Positions 12,558 to 22,779 of a stretch of 64,000 nucleotides of DNA are shown piece after piece. The stretch spans positions 701,001 through 765,000 of the forward strand of contig NC_089275.1 in assembly GCF_963678975.1 (NCBI RefSeq). Reading direction: 5' to 3'. A program made the position numbers and the translations under genes. Position 1 is the first letter of the stretch. Each line of letters begins with the position of its first letter. The notes under the pieces are model-generated. The model was not told where the DNA came from and did not search any database. It saw only the letters and a list, made by a program, of their open reading frames with translations. The DNA comes from Dysidea avara. Lineage: Eukaryota; Porifera; Demospongiae; Dictyoceratida; Dysideidae.

Positions 12558-12680
12558 CACACCACACACACACACAACACACACACACACACACACACAA
12601 ACGCACACCACACATACACAAACTATATTCTGCACTACACACACTTATATTATACACATTACACTAAGCTGCACACACAT
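12290..12680. repeat. AC/TG microsatellite
   Basis: (CA)n with periodic AAACGCACACC interruptions. All overlapping ORFs are repeat translations. Confidence 0.95.
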
Positions 12681-12739
12681 TATGCTATGCTGAAACGAAT
12701 GCTTCACTTGTTCACAGTAGCCATCACACACTAAACCAC

Positions 12740-14900
12740 ACATGCACGTACACAGAGGCATTTGCTTCCCAATGTAGCATAATATGTTGCTGATGGGTTG
12801 ACTGTTCTCACACCATCATATCAGAGCAAAGGGTATTTGGTAAGATGGCATGGTGCTCCATTGGCCCAGTGTGAACACAAAATTACCTACACATCCCATA
12901 GCTTCTGTTCAGATTTGTGGGTAATACACCTCAAACTTGAAGTAATTGGCCCAGTGGGGTACTGCTGGTAGAACAGTAGATGGGTCACTTTGGCTCAGAT
13001 TGAGTACTGTGTAACAACAAATAATGGCAAAACTAATATTTGGAGATCTGTTGTAAAATTTCAGTTGACGAAAATTTAATTTAGCAAAATGCTCTCACAG
13101 AAAAATTGATGGCACACCATTGCAGATGAGATTCTATGTGGTGCAAGTTGACAGAAGGATGAAGTGTGTTTATTGTGTGGACTCGGTCACTGCATCAGTA
13201 TGGCCAGGTTGCTTCCTTGATCAGGCCATCCCAGTCTGACCAGCTTTAAAGGTTCTACTGCAGCCTAGTTCTTTGTGGGCCACATCCACTTATCAGGATC
13301 ATGTGTTTCTGTCTGTAGGCATACTTAGAGCCTCATCCATTTATCAATGGCTGTGCACTAATCCATGTCTGTTGCAAAGTTTACATGGAGCCATGCGCAC
13401 TAATCGAGTACGAGTTCTAGTCTAGTCTCATCTCAGCTTTTGTCATGAGCCACACCCATTTGCATGTGAGGAACCATGCTATTTAAATGTACCAGTAAGG
13501 TGTAGTTGCAGTAGTATCCATGAAGCACACTTGGTTTGTCGAAACTCACCTCAACAACCACTATCAAAAGCTTGGACACAAGGTATCAAAATAATATTGA
13601 TGAAATTTAAATTTGGCGGTTTGGTGACAAATTGCTAAATTTAGTATATCACCAAATTTTGTTGTTATATAAAAAACACTTATCAAATTTCCATGATGGT
13701 CTGGTTGCATTATATCAACACACTTTGTGGGTGTAACATATGCTACACACACCAAACACACTACACTACAGACACATGTGTGACACACAGCAAACTTAAA
13801 ATACGTACCTATGTATGTACTGTGCACATGGTCAGCAACACAATGGTCTAGCCCTACACATCTACTTGTCCACCTATGAAACAATATAACACACAAGTTA
13901 TCAGATATCACACAAACGAGTGTCATATGTACAGTACATGTACTGGGATGGATAGATGTGGCTTATACAGTTACACATAATATACTCAATAGACCAATCG
14001 TTATAAGTGCATTTGCAAATTGGATATTTTTGGTGACAAGTAGTACATACATTCCCATTACTTTACGTATAGACAATCTTCTTTGCAGGTCCAGACTTTT
14101 GAGTGGGCACACTACAGTGCACCTTTTTGTGAATGTATTTCGACTGTTTACCTTTCACTACTGTATTGGGTGGTTCACTGCTAGCCAATCTATTTCAAAC
14201 TTCATCACTACAGTTGCTCAGACACATTGTTAGTAATTTCTATGGAGCTATTACTAAAGGCCATAACAAAATGTGATACTCTTTTGAGCATTAAATATAA
14301 GCCCACAACATATGAAGATTATGTGTGAACAGAGCCTGAAACTGTGGACTAACCAAGACAAGTCATACTTGTATTTGAGACATACAGTGCATCATCAATC
14401 ACAAAATATTATACTATCTTTGCTACAAGCAGATGTATTATTTTTTTTAAATTTATTTTATTGTAATGAATGGCAAGATTTAAATTTGTTAATTCTTCCT
14501 TTATCAATAATTAACTTTTTGTATAGTATGCATAATAATCTGAATCCTCAGCACATCGAGGTATCCACAAATCTCTTGAAATTTTGTACAGCTTGTAGAG
14601 ATGCTGTGAAACACATAGTGAGGCAAAACAAACAATTAATATAATTATGGTACTTCAGCAAGAAATACAGCATAACATTACATCACATAGTCATTCACAT
14701 GATAAAAGATAAAATTTCATAGATTTTCTGCTATAACGTTCTTAGCACTATTGCCATCATGACACCTGAATGTAACAGGCTATACCAATTATAAGGAAAA
14801 AATGGAAGATGACCTGCTTTCTCCACAAAGCACGACACTATTGTTGGATGGCAAGGCTATGCAAGACTGTGCTTTATGTTGGTATCCTCATAACTGAACA
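12740..14900. other. No gene recognised
   Basis: About 2.2 kb of AT-rich sequence. ORFs at 13564-13926 (-) and 14312-14644 (+) are open but have no recognisable domain or splice context, so I do not call them. Confidence 0.45.
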
Positions 14901-14904
14901 AGTG

Positions 14905-15070
14905 TAAGAATAAAAAGCAATGAAATAAGGGAGGTCATCTATACTTGCACCTATATGAGTGAATATTTAATTCTTACTTCGGTTGTATAAGGAGTATAGC
15001 AATGAGTGAAGTAGGGATTATATGCCCACTAGATGTCTTCCCTTGTTTCACTGCTTTTCATTCAAACTTT
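14905..15070. repeat. Possible degenerate foldback remnant
   Basis: AAAAAGCAATGAAATAAGGG at the left and CCCTTGTTTCACTGCTTTTC at the right are an imperfect inverted pair with GAAGTAGGGATTAT between them. The same words occur in the palindromes at 41878-42136 and 47381-47648, so this may be an eroded relative. Confidence 0.35.
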
Positions 15071-15603
15071 CCTTAAATTTGTTTGTTTCTTTTTATGCAA
15101 CATAATTTACATATGACTCATGAATTGGCATCAACCAGACATATTAAAGCCGTTGTACAGTATTACAAACAAGAACAGTCCAGTCACTGCCGAAATTACA
15201 GAGAATCCTTGTGCCAACCAGCTGCACTGAAGCCATAACATGTTACTGCAAATCAACACCTATAGGATATATGGTAGTGGAGAAAGACAAAGGAGGACAA
15301 ATGCAAGTCTAGCTGAGGTTGGAGAAAACACATGTCTCGGGCTGAAGCAACATTGAACAGTGAAGAAATCAAGCCATAACCTTATCCATAGTCAAGTTAT
15401 GCTTGGCTGCAGGTATCAGGTACTCAGTAGAAATTCAGCTAAATAGGAATGATCCCTTAGAAACTTGTTGGAAAGGTTCTGAAGGCATTTTTTGGCTTGG
15501 TTATGCCAAACCAATATGGCTAAGCTGTTGTGAAGGAAAAGTGAGGCTTGTTTTGTGTGTAATTTATAGGCAAGAAGCCCAAACCTCCATGATCCCTACA
15601 CTA

Positions 15604-16232
15604 TATGTGACCCGCTGAGCAAAAACCGGCCATTTTCACAAAATTCTATTTTGCTGTATTAATACACTGGGTAAAAATACGCATGGTACAAGAAAATTTT
15701 ACGCACATTTTGATCACGTTCATACACACTAAAATTGAGCTCAAATCAACAAAACCTATACACCACTGGATTCGCCAGTTTATGGTGAGTAAGAAAATCT
15801 TAGTTTCATGTTTGCACAGCAAAGGATACGTGAATTATGGGTGTTTATTTACGATGCGGTAAAAACAACACTCACCATCATTTCTTAGTTGGAATGGCCT
15901 TCTTCTTTGTCAACATGAAGGAGTACAGGGAAAGCACTATACCTGCCAGTTCATAATGCACAGATTGTGCCAAGTCCCATCGTCGTAGCTTGTTTCAATT
16001 GTGAGTTATGATCGATTATCTAAGCACCTGTAATTTATTTCCTATATTGTTGCTGTACAAATCAAGTTTATCACTGTTCCAACTGCCAAGCGCTATAACC
16101 CCAAGACCATTCACCACAAAAGGCCAAAACTTTGGCTGTTAACTTTTTTGTTACTATGGATTACAGAGATGCAATAAAATGAAATTTGAGGAAAGTGCAA
16201 AAATGGCTGGTTTTTGCTCAGCCGGTCACATA
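15604..16232. mobile_element. TA-flanked MITE, about 630 bp, about 30-bp TIRs
   Basis: The left end TATGTGACCCGCTGAGCAAA pairs with the right end TATGTGACCGGCTGAGCAAA (read inward), continuing AACCRGCCATTTT. TA flanks both sides. There is no ORF inside. It lies immediately upstream of the 16.6-kb retroelement, in its likely LTR region. Confidence 0.8.
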
Positions 16233-16606
16233 TAGTACCATCATACTGAATGATAACATTAGCAGCCACTATAAAGAAGGTACAAATTGACCACTTTGAT
16301 CAGAAAATAACAGTAGTTCAACAGTGCCTTAGATTTGTACCATACATACAGGTGTATGGTATACATATTAATAGCTACTGTTGTAGTTAGAGGTATGGGT
16401 GAATATGGTGCAATGTCCCACAGGTCGAGCAATTGGTGCAGAAAAACATTGACATTTGTAGAAACTAATTGGAACATAATCATTATAATATTGTTATAGC
16501 ATTGTAGTAGCTCTATTAAGTATTTGCTGTTTGATGTGCAACAATAAGATTAGTCTGGTCGCGTGAGCTGCCACGAGTTGAATCTAAGAGCAGGTACTAT
16601 TACATT

Positions 16607-16624
16607 TGGGGGCTTGTCCGGGGA
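16607..16624 (+). promoter_or_regulatory. tRNA-Pro-type primer-binding site of a Ty3-type element
   Basis: TGGGGGCTTGTCCGGGGA matches the complement of the tRNA-Pro 3' end (TGGGGGCTCGTCCGGGAT) at 16 of 18 positions. The preceding bases TATTACA end in CA as expected of an LTR, so the 5' LTR should end at about 16604. Its start could not be fixed because no second LTR is present. Confidence 0.7.
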
Positions 16625-16652
16625 GAAGGAACAAAGACCAGACTGGGATACG

Positions 16653-17591
16653 ATGTCCACGACAGAGGCACTAAAAATCCAGTTGGATAATCTACAACGT
16701 GAGTTGCAACTGCTACAGGTGGAAAACAAGAAGTTGCGAATGGAAGTGCCAATGGATGGAGAATCGGGTAGAATGCGGAAGGAGATTGATGAACTGACAC
16801 AAAGATTATTTGAGAGTGAAGAGAAAGCCATCACGGTGGAGCAGGAAGCAGAAGAATGCAAAACCAGAATGGAACAACTACAAGTGGAGTTGGAAGAGGC
16901 AAAACTGGCAGGAGACCTTACCGTGAAGTCTCTTACGGATCAGTTAGCGTCCAGCAACAACATGGTGGAGCAGTTAACCAAGGAGAGTAGTGAGCAGCAA
17001 TTAGAGTTAGATAAGTTGCGTGTAGAAAATAAATTATTATCTGAATTACACGCGCAAGTGACATCGTCGCGACTAGTAGAAGCCGTTAACGGTAGCGCAA
17101 GCGAGGCCTCGTTGCGCAGCACTAAGAAAACAGGGTCATCGTTGTGCACGCCACCTCTACTAGAATCCGGAAGGGTAACCCAAGATGGTTTGGGTAACCG
17201 TGACATCACTGGAGTGCATAGTAGTCATGGAAGCGTTACCTACTTACAGCAGACGGGCAGGCCGAGCACATACCATTCAGAACTAAACGTGGCTGCACCT
17301 ACGTTTATACACTCTACCTACTCTGCTGCACCAGTTAGCATGATGAGCAAGGAGGCTGATGGCCATCGCCTTGTGCAACCCAGGCCACCCCCGCTTATTC
17401 CCATCCAGTCTAGTGTGCTACCAGTGTACAGTACTAGTGCTCTCCCAACAGGGAGTAGTCCAAGTGTGCTAGGAGGATTGTCAACACCAGTACATAATCT
17501 ACCGTTTAACTTCACCTCAGGTGGGCATACTCAGCCAAGTATAGATACACTACATCAGTGGAAGGAAGAAACAGTGAAGCCACAAGTATGA
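16653..17591 (+). CDS. Retroelement ORF1, coiled-coil protein with Ser/Pro-rich tail
   Basis: 312 codons from ATG 16653, the first ATG downstream of the primer-binding site. An upstream in-frame extension would run through that site. Residues about 1-150 are strongly coiled-coil (LQRELQLLQVENKKLRME and later leucine heptads). The remainder is Ser/Thr/Pro/Gly-rich and looks disordered. I see no capsid, zinc-knuckle or enzymatic motif. It ends at TGA 17589-17591, and the next ORF begins with the overlapping ATG at 17588 (ATGA). It is probably a structural or assembly partner of the Gag encoded downstream. An extra coiled-coil ORF before Gag is unusual for Ty3-type elements. Confidence 0.65.
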   Translation: MSTTEALKIQLDNLQRELQLLQVENKKLRMEVPMDGESGRMRKEIDELTQRLFESEEKAITVEQEAEECKTRMEQLQVELEEAKLAGDLTVKSLTDQLASSNNMVEQLTKESSEQQLELDKLRVENKLLSELHAQVTSSRLVEAVNGSASEASLRSTKKTGSSLCTPPLLESGRVTQDGLGNRDITGVHSSHGSVTYLQQTGRPSTYHSELNVAAPTFIHSTYSAAPVSMMSKEADGHRLVQPRPPPLIPIQSSVLPVYSTSALPTGSSPSVLGGLSTPVHNLPFNFTSGGHTQPSIDTLHQWKEETVKPQV

Positions 17592-18673
17592 TTTTTCAAG
17601 TACCACCAGTTGACAAGTACAGTGGAGATGCAGAGATTGAGCCTTTTGAGGAATGGCTGGAACAATTTGAATTGGTGGCCTCTGTCTGCTGCTGGGAAGG
17701 CAAAACAAAACTTGTCAATTTAGTCACAAGGATGCAGGGACATGCTTACGCCTTTTATCGCACCTGTCCAGCGCACCAGAGAAGTTCGTATGAAGCTCTT
17801 ACAGCTGCTTTGACAGAACGCTTCAAACCAGTGCGTATTAAGTCAGTACAGAGTGGGTTGTTTCATGAGAGGAAGCAAGGACCAGCAGAGAGCGTAGAGG
17901 ACTATGCTGTAGACCTTAACAGGCTTTATCAACGGGCTTACCCACATTCTGAGAGAGGGAGTGCCGATGCAGAGAAGATGGGACAGACTGTCCTTGCATA
18001 TCAATTTGTAGCAGGCTTGAAAGCAGAAGTACGCTTTAAAATAGCAGGAAATGAAGGAACCTTTGACCAATTGCTAATGAAAGCAAGATTAGAAGAAGCA
18101 AAACTGCGTGACATACAGCCTCCTTTGAGAAAGGACAGACCAGTGACGGAGCGGATCATGCCAGAGAGATACCAGTTTCAAGGCACTACCATGGACAGAG
18201 ATCGAAAGTGCTTTTTGTGTGGACAGGTAGGTCACTTCAAAAAGCAATGTCCTCAATTACGACGGGGAAAGTCAGTTGAGGCACGAGGACAGAATTTGAG
18301 AAATGCCTATGATCGAGCCTCATTACGTCATGTCACTAGTGAAGAGCAGGATGAAGAATTGAACCAAGTGCAGAAAAGAGTAGCCTTGCTGAAAAAGGAA
18401 CTTCAAGAAACCTTGGCACTTAAAATACCGACCACACATGTTGTAGAGCCAAGAGGGGAGGCCTCTGACCCTGTATTGGGGCCTACAGTTTATGTAGAAG
18501 TGTTGCTGGAAGGGCAACCTTTGAAAGCCCTTGTGGATACTGGATCCCCTGTCACTATTGCCTCAATTGACTGCATTCTCAGCATTTTGGAAAGCTTGAG
18601 AGAACCAAGTCAAAGTCCAGAAGAGTGGAAACAAGAATCCAGAAGAGGTTTGAAGCTCCACACATTGCAGTGA
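17588..18673 (+). CDS. Gag-protease of a Ty3-type element (protease interrupted)
   Basis: The ORF is open upstream to 17558, but the first ATG is 17588, overlapping the ORF1 stop by the ATGA arrangement. About 190 residues of Gag capsid-like sequence (FEEWLEQFELVASV, ALTERFKP, YQFVAGLK) precede a CCHC knuckle CFLCGQVGHFKKQC (about 18211-18252). A coiled segment and a retropepsin active site ALVDTGSPVTIASID (about 18523-18567) follow. The frame is lost soon after the active site, and the ORF ends at 18673. The rest of the protease (LLGTDLLTKLGF) reads in another frame from about 18780, so protease is broken by a frameshift. Confidence 0.8.
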   Translation: MIFQVPPVDKYSGDAEIEPFEEWLEQFELVASVCCWEGKTKLVNLVTRMQGHAYAFYRTCPAHQRSSYEALTAALTERFKPVRIKSVQSGLFHERKQGPAESVEDYAVDLNRLYQRAYPHSERGSADAEKMGQTVLAYQFVAGLKAEVRFKIAGNEGTFDQLLMKARLEEAKLRDIQPPLRKDRPVTERIMPERYQFQGTTMDRDRKCFLCGQVGHFKKQCPQLRRGKSVEARGQNLRNAYDRASLRHVTSEEQDEELNQVQKRVALLKKELQETLALKIPTTHVVEPRGEASDPVLGPTVYVEVLLEGQPLKALVDTGSPVTIASIDCILSILESLREPSQSPEEWKQESRRGLKLHTLQ

Positions 18674-19650
18674 ACAATTACAGTGGTGGACAAGTTAATA
18701 TCATTAGCCAATTACCTGTTACGGTGAAGCTGAACACCAGATAATGTTAAGCTAATATCCTAGTCCAAAAGGGAGCTACCTTAGGATTATTGCTAGGAAC
18801 TGATTTATTGACAAAGCTAGGTTTCCAAGTACTTCAGGCTCCAAATGAGGATGGGCAGATAGTCGAGCTGCTGCATGGTCACCTTTGGCGACCAAATCTC
18901 AACACTGGGAAGATTATGGAAAGAATTCTAAGTACAAATGCTGATATGCTTACATTTGAGTCACGACTGCCAGCCAACTGTGATAGTGGTCCTGTGGCCC
19001 CTACCGGTGAACCATCACCTCCCCCAGAAAACACAGACCAAGCAACTGTGCAGGTTGTGACTGCAGAAGTCAAACTATTGCGAGCTGTTAAAGTACCAGC
19101 CAGGCATGCTAAGAGAGTCACAGGACATACGAATGTACCCCTGGGGGAGCAAGATCTAACTTTGGACCCATTGCAGGGGAATCTAAACAGTGAAGAAGTG
19201 AAAGCAACTGAGGCATTAGTTAAGGTGAGCCCACAGAATGAAGTTGCTGTGCTGATAGAAAACTATGAATCTCACCCTGTGATTTTAGAGGCTGGAACCA
19301 TGTTGGGTACTTTGCACCAGGTACAGACAGTGAATGATGAAAAGCTCCCCGAAGTGTTGTCTAAAGAGCTGAACTCTTTAAGCTTATCAGAGAATAGCAA
19401 AGCAGAGCTACTAGAGCCGTCAAGCCGGAAGCAGCAGATAATGAAACAGCTAGACGTGGAATGGTGCAACACAAGTGCAGAAGAAATGGCAAAGTTAACT
19501 GCACTGATTGAGGAGTTCGCCGATGTATTTGCTTTGAATGCCATGGAGGTAGGCCATACCAACTTAGTGCAACATCACATTAATACAGCGGATAATGTAC
19601 CTGTAAAACAGGCATCCAGACGTGTTCCTGTATTTGAGCATTCAGAGTGA
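18674..19650 (+). pseudogene. Pol remnant: end of protease and pre-RT linker, truncated
   Basis: From about 18780 the frame gives the C-terminal protease motif LLGTDLLTKLGF. A long linker leads to LIEEFADVFALNAMEVGHT and the conserved approach to reverse transcriptase (HHINTADNVPVKQASRR). It stops at 19648-19650, just before RT would begin. No RT, RNase H, integrase or 3' LTR follows; sequence after 19650 belongs to the minus-strand gene at 19741-20215. The element is therefore truncated at about 19645, either by 3' deletion or by recombination with that gene. Confidence 0.8.
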
Positions 19651-19740
19651 TTTCACTAGATGCAGAATCATACCGCAGGAACATTAACTAAGGCCTACAA
19701 TCAAATAAGGAAATCTATGTATGTGTACCTCCATGGTTTT

Positions 19741-20215
19741 CTAAGTATGAGAGGCACTGGTACTAGCTTCTTCTTGTGTTGACATGACTGTGTACCATAT
19801 GGGTCCACGGTGAAGCTTAATCCATTTCTGTCCAAAATGAGCATACATAGTTTGTAGCCAATGACGATAGTCTGTTGGACAGGATACCTATACAATGGCT
19901 TATGAATTTACAGTATGTAAACATACATGTGATTTACCTGCTGCAAATTGTCAGCTGCAAAAAACTGTGCAATGTATTCAACAAGCCCTAAAGGCATTCG
20001 TTTGATGGGAAAATGTGAGTCACTCTGGTCAGGCCGTATTGTGCCAAATACCTTTGGCAAGATTGTACAATACATTTGTGCGACTACCATCTGATAACCT
20101 CAACATTGCACTGGCAGCATTGTTCAAAAGTCATTAGGAACTGTAAGAGATAACTGGTCACTCAAATAAGCTGAAAACAATTTGGAAAGTGCCAACAACT
20201 GAGATTCTGCTGGTA
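19741..20215 (-). pseudogene. Conserved uncharacterised gene, two exons recognisable, frame-disrupted
   Basis: The minus strand from about 20200 reads LLALSKLFSAYLSDQLSL, then changes frame (a TGA at about 20125), then ASAMLRLSDGSRTNVLYNLA, and changes frame again into FGTIRPDQSDSHFPIKRM and EYIAQFFAADNLQQ. That ends at a GTAAAT donor (19937). A second exon (19887-19741, acceptor TGTATAG) gives DYRHWLQTMYAHFGQKWIKL and ends at TAG. The exon phases are compatible. I recall similar motif strings from uncharacterised, possibly transposon-associated invertebrate proteins but know no function. The frame changes suggest a pseudogene. It follows the SANT gene on the same strand and may once have been part of the same transcription unit. 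Confidence 0.5.
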
Positions 20216-20216
20216 A

Positions 20217-20886
20217 CTAATTTAGGGCATACTCCACTAAGCAAGATTCCACTGGGCTGGTTTGTGTTGCAGTTGTCTTTAGACCATGACAAACTGTCAA
20301 GAGGCTTGGAGCATTTGCTGTTACATTTCTAGCCTGTCCATTGTACCATGCTTCTGCATCCTTCGGTGTCTTAAATCTATACATGTATATAGAGTAAGTC
20401 ATATCAAAACAATATTAAAGGCTTACCTCTTAGCTAGATGACCTGTAACTCTACACCGACAAGCCTCAGCTAAAAGTAAACTATCGATTTATATTATATA
20501 CCTTTGATTAATGCCATACCACTTCTACGGACTACTGATGACTCCACTCGTTGTTCCACAAATTCACTAGCACTTGTCCAAAAGGCACTCTGCTTATGTG
20601 ATGGCCACTTATCCCCTGGTGTGTGGAAGAGAACGAACTCAGCCAAAGCTTTGACTTCTTCTTCACTCCATTTCTCCCTTGAATCGATAGTAGTGATGTT
20701 TTCGTTACAGTTAATCAATCTTCTTGGAGCCAGATTAAGCGTTGGTTGTGGATCCTCTTGCACTCCCCCTTCGCGATTAACCTCGTGGTTTACCAGCTCT
20801 CTTAAAGCTACTCTCTTCTCTTGTCTGTGGGGAGTATATAACGTTGGAGAACCCCTTGGACGTTTGCTAGTTGCAGTCCAGATCAC
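20217..20886 (-). CDS. SANT/Myb-like protein, three exons, 5' end not complete
   Basis: Exons 20886-20502, 20469-20427 and 20376-20217 are joined by GT-AG introns of 32 and 50 nt with matching phases. The first exon holds a Myb/SANT-like helix pattern (REKWSEEEVKALAEFVLFH, WPSHKQSAFWTSASEFV). The second gives AEACRCRVTGHLAKR. The third (FKTPKDAEAWYNGQARN) ends at TAG. Such domains bind DNA or chromatin. There is no ATG at the start; an acceptor-like TTTAAG precedes TGATCTGG, so an upstream exon is likely missing or lies within the adjoining duplicated block. The exon boundary coincides with the left edge of the 4.5-kb duplicated unit (20884), so the gene may have been cut by that rearrangement. 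Confidence 0.55.
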
Positions 20887-21711
20887 TTAAATCGCTCTTG
20901 CGATGCCCCTCTGTTTTCGCGCCATTCAGTGTTGCTCACGTGAACCTATATCTAGCATACGGTGTGGGGTATATGGGGGTGATTTCATCAATCGTTTCAT
21001 GATCTTATCGTCTGTAGCATTTTCGGATTTTGTTTACCCTTATTTCAGTAAACAGTGCCGACCTCACTAGCAAACAGGCGAGCTTACCTAAAACTATTAT
21101 TGTTTTACAAAATTGAGAAGACTCTTGTCGAAACCACCATAAGCTTGACACCATTGGATTCAGTCACACGAGGTCACTCCTGCATGCCGCTATACCATCC
21201 CTTCCATCAGAACTGAAACCTTTGCACACTCCTACCTACCCTCAACTACCAAGATGTAGAATAATCTCCCCGAGACAATGATAATATAAATAAACACTTA
21301 AACAGTGGGCAGAGAGGCAAACTCTGCCCAGTCCTGGGATGATGGTATTGTTGCCATTACAGAAGCAGCATTGCCACGTTGAACATCAAAAACTCCCCGG
21401 GTCACTGGTGATTATCAACAATTTAGATGAATTTAAAGATAAACTAGCACACTATTTGTTATAGCACTCATTTGTATGATTATCTGTGTTGTATACTCTG
21501 CATGAGGTTTACACAGTAATAATTACATATGTAGCTATATGACCTCCTCTACCGGTATAGCGTCCATTTGCATTTCGTGACGTCATTTGGGCTACAGGAA
21601 AACATGGGCTACAAAATTCAAATTACAATAAACAATATAGCAGAGGTCATAGTTTTCATTAGCGGGCGCCTCAACATGTGAGATATTACGCATGCGTCAT
21701 CAATTTCTACG

Positions 21712-21725
21712 CACGTGTATAAAAG
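21712..21725 (+). promoter_or_regulatory. E-box plus TATA promoter of the short transposon gene
   Basis: CACGTG (21712-21717) directly abuts TATAAAAG (21718-21725), about 54 bp before ATG 21779. The same arrangement is preserved in unit 2 (about 26190-26205). Confidence 0.6.
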
Positions 21726-21778
21726 GCTCGACTGTAACACGCACAGTACAGTACAACAAAAATTCAGAGCCTCGTTCA

Positions 21779-22055
21779 ATGGAAGGAACAGACACGAATG
21801 AAGTAGAAAGTCTACAAAGAGAGATCGCCTGGTTGAAAACTGAAATAATAATCCTGCAGATAAAGTATGACATTATGAAATGTAAGTCCATCAGTTTTGT
21901 CTATTAATTGCCATGCAGTACTTTTTTTAGGTCATAAGGATGAAGTTGAATTAAATCTGGTCACACAAAACCATGTATTGAAAGAACAACTGAGAGCTGT
22001 ACAGCAATTTGCAAGGCATTTTGTTCCACCAGACCAACAGCTGCAACAGTACTGA
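21779..22055 (+). CDS. Short coiled-coil protein, two exons (about 75 aa), unit 1
   Basis: Exon 1 (21779-21881) starts at ATG and gives MEGTDTNEVESLQREIAW followed by more heptad sequence. The donor is T|GTAAGT. Exon 2 (21931-22055, acceptor TTTTTTTAG) continues in phase (HKDEVELNLV, QLRAVQQFARHFVPPDQQ) to TGA. Leu/Ile heptads predict a short coiled coil. A CACGTG-TATAAAAG promoter lies just upstream. It shares no recognised family and is too short for a domain call. Its position at the left of the nuclease gene, and its presence in both units, suggest a real accessory gene of the transposon. Confidence 0.6.
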
Positions 22056-22290
22056 CGGCTCTGCGGCAGTGATTGTAACGAACATGACAAGAAACTTACC
22101 CCTTTGTGCATAGTTTGCATTTTAATGGTGTTATAAATAATAATCTGGCTGAACAGGGTTATAGTCTTGAGTCCCCAATTAGCATAAGTGATCTAAGATC
22201 ACTCGACTAGTAGAAAATACGAAGATGCTCAAGAGTTTACGTTCTTAAGCATGCCAGGTGCTAAAAAGCGCCGAGGCAAAAGACTCACCA

Positions 22291-22382
22291 ATGGATAACA
22301 ATGAGGGGACTTTCTGGATGCAATGTATGGTGAGAGTGGCGTTTAACAATGAAGCAGTCGAGGAGATTCAAAGAAGAATCTG
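22291..22382 (+). CDS. Possible leader exon (MDNNEGTFWMQCMV...), unit 1
   Basis: An ATG-initiated 92-nt segment ending at a strong donor (TG|GTGAGTG). It encodes MDNNEGTFWMQCMVRVAF and about 12 more residues, and unit 2 keeps it (26871 onward) with mostly conservative changes. Its phase does not join directly to mini-exon a (it would create TGA), so an intermediate exon or a different transcript is needed. Confidence 0.35.
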
Positions 22383-22779
22383 GTGAGTGTTATAAACAAT
22401 ATTGTGATGTTAACTGATACATTTACGACCTGCTAAAGAATCCATGAGGTTGGTTTCTGCCCAGTGAGCATTAAATGTACGACGAAGATTCGGCGACAAC
22501 ATAGGAAAAGACAACATTCAGTGATCAAAATAGGTTACTATAGCCCATAGAACTGTCTAGCGGAGTGGAAATGTGAAACTGTAAGGCTTGCAAGCTAGTT
22601 TAACACCCGGTTCTTATACTGAGCCGGCCCGCCACTGCGGCATATCCTCATCCATGTCGCTACACTGAGTCACTGAATCTTTTCCCGTTTGTACTGTGTT
22701 GTATGAAAAGGGACAGCTCAACTATAAAAATGAAGGTTGTGTTCCAAATTACTAATCTGTGCTGCTAACACACTTATAG

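Noticed and set aside
13564..14644. ORFs of 120, 91 and 110 codons
   Set aside because: Biased AT-rich composition and no recognisable motif; chance ORFs most likely.
21170..21300. Possible LINE 3' end in the duplicated block
   Set aside because: Some proline/leucine-rich reading, but no RT motif in any frame; not supported.
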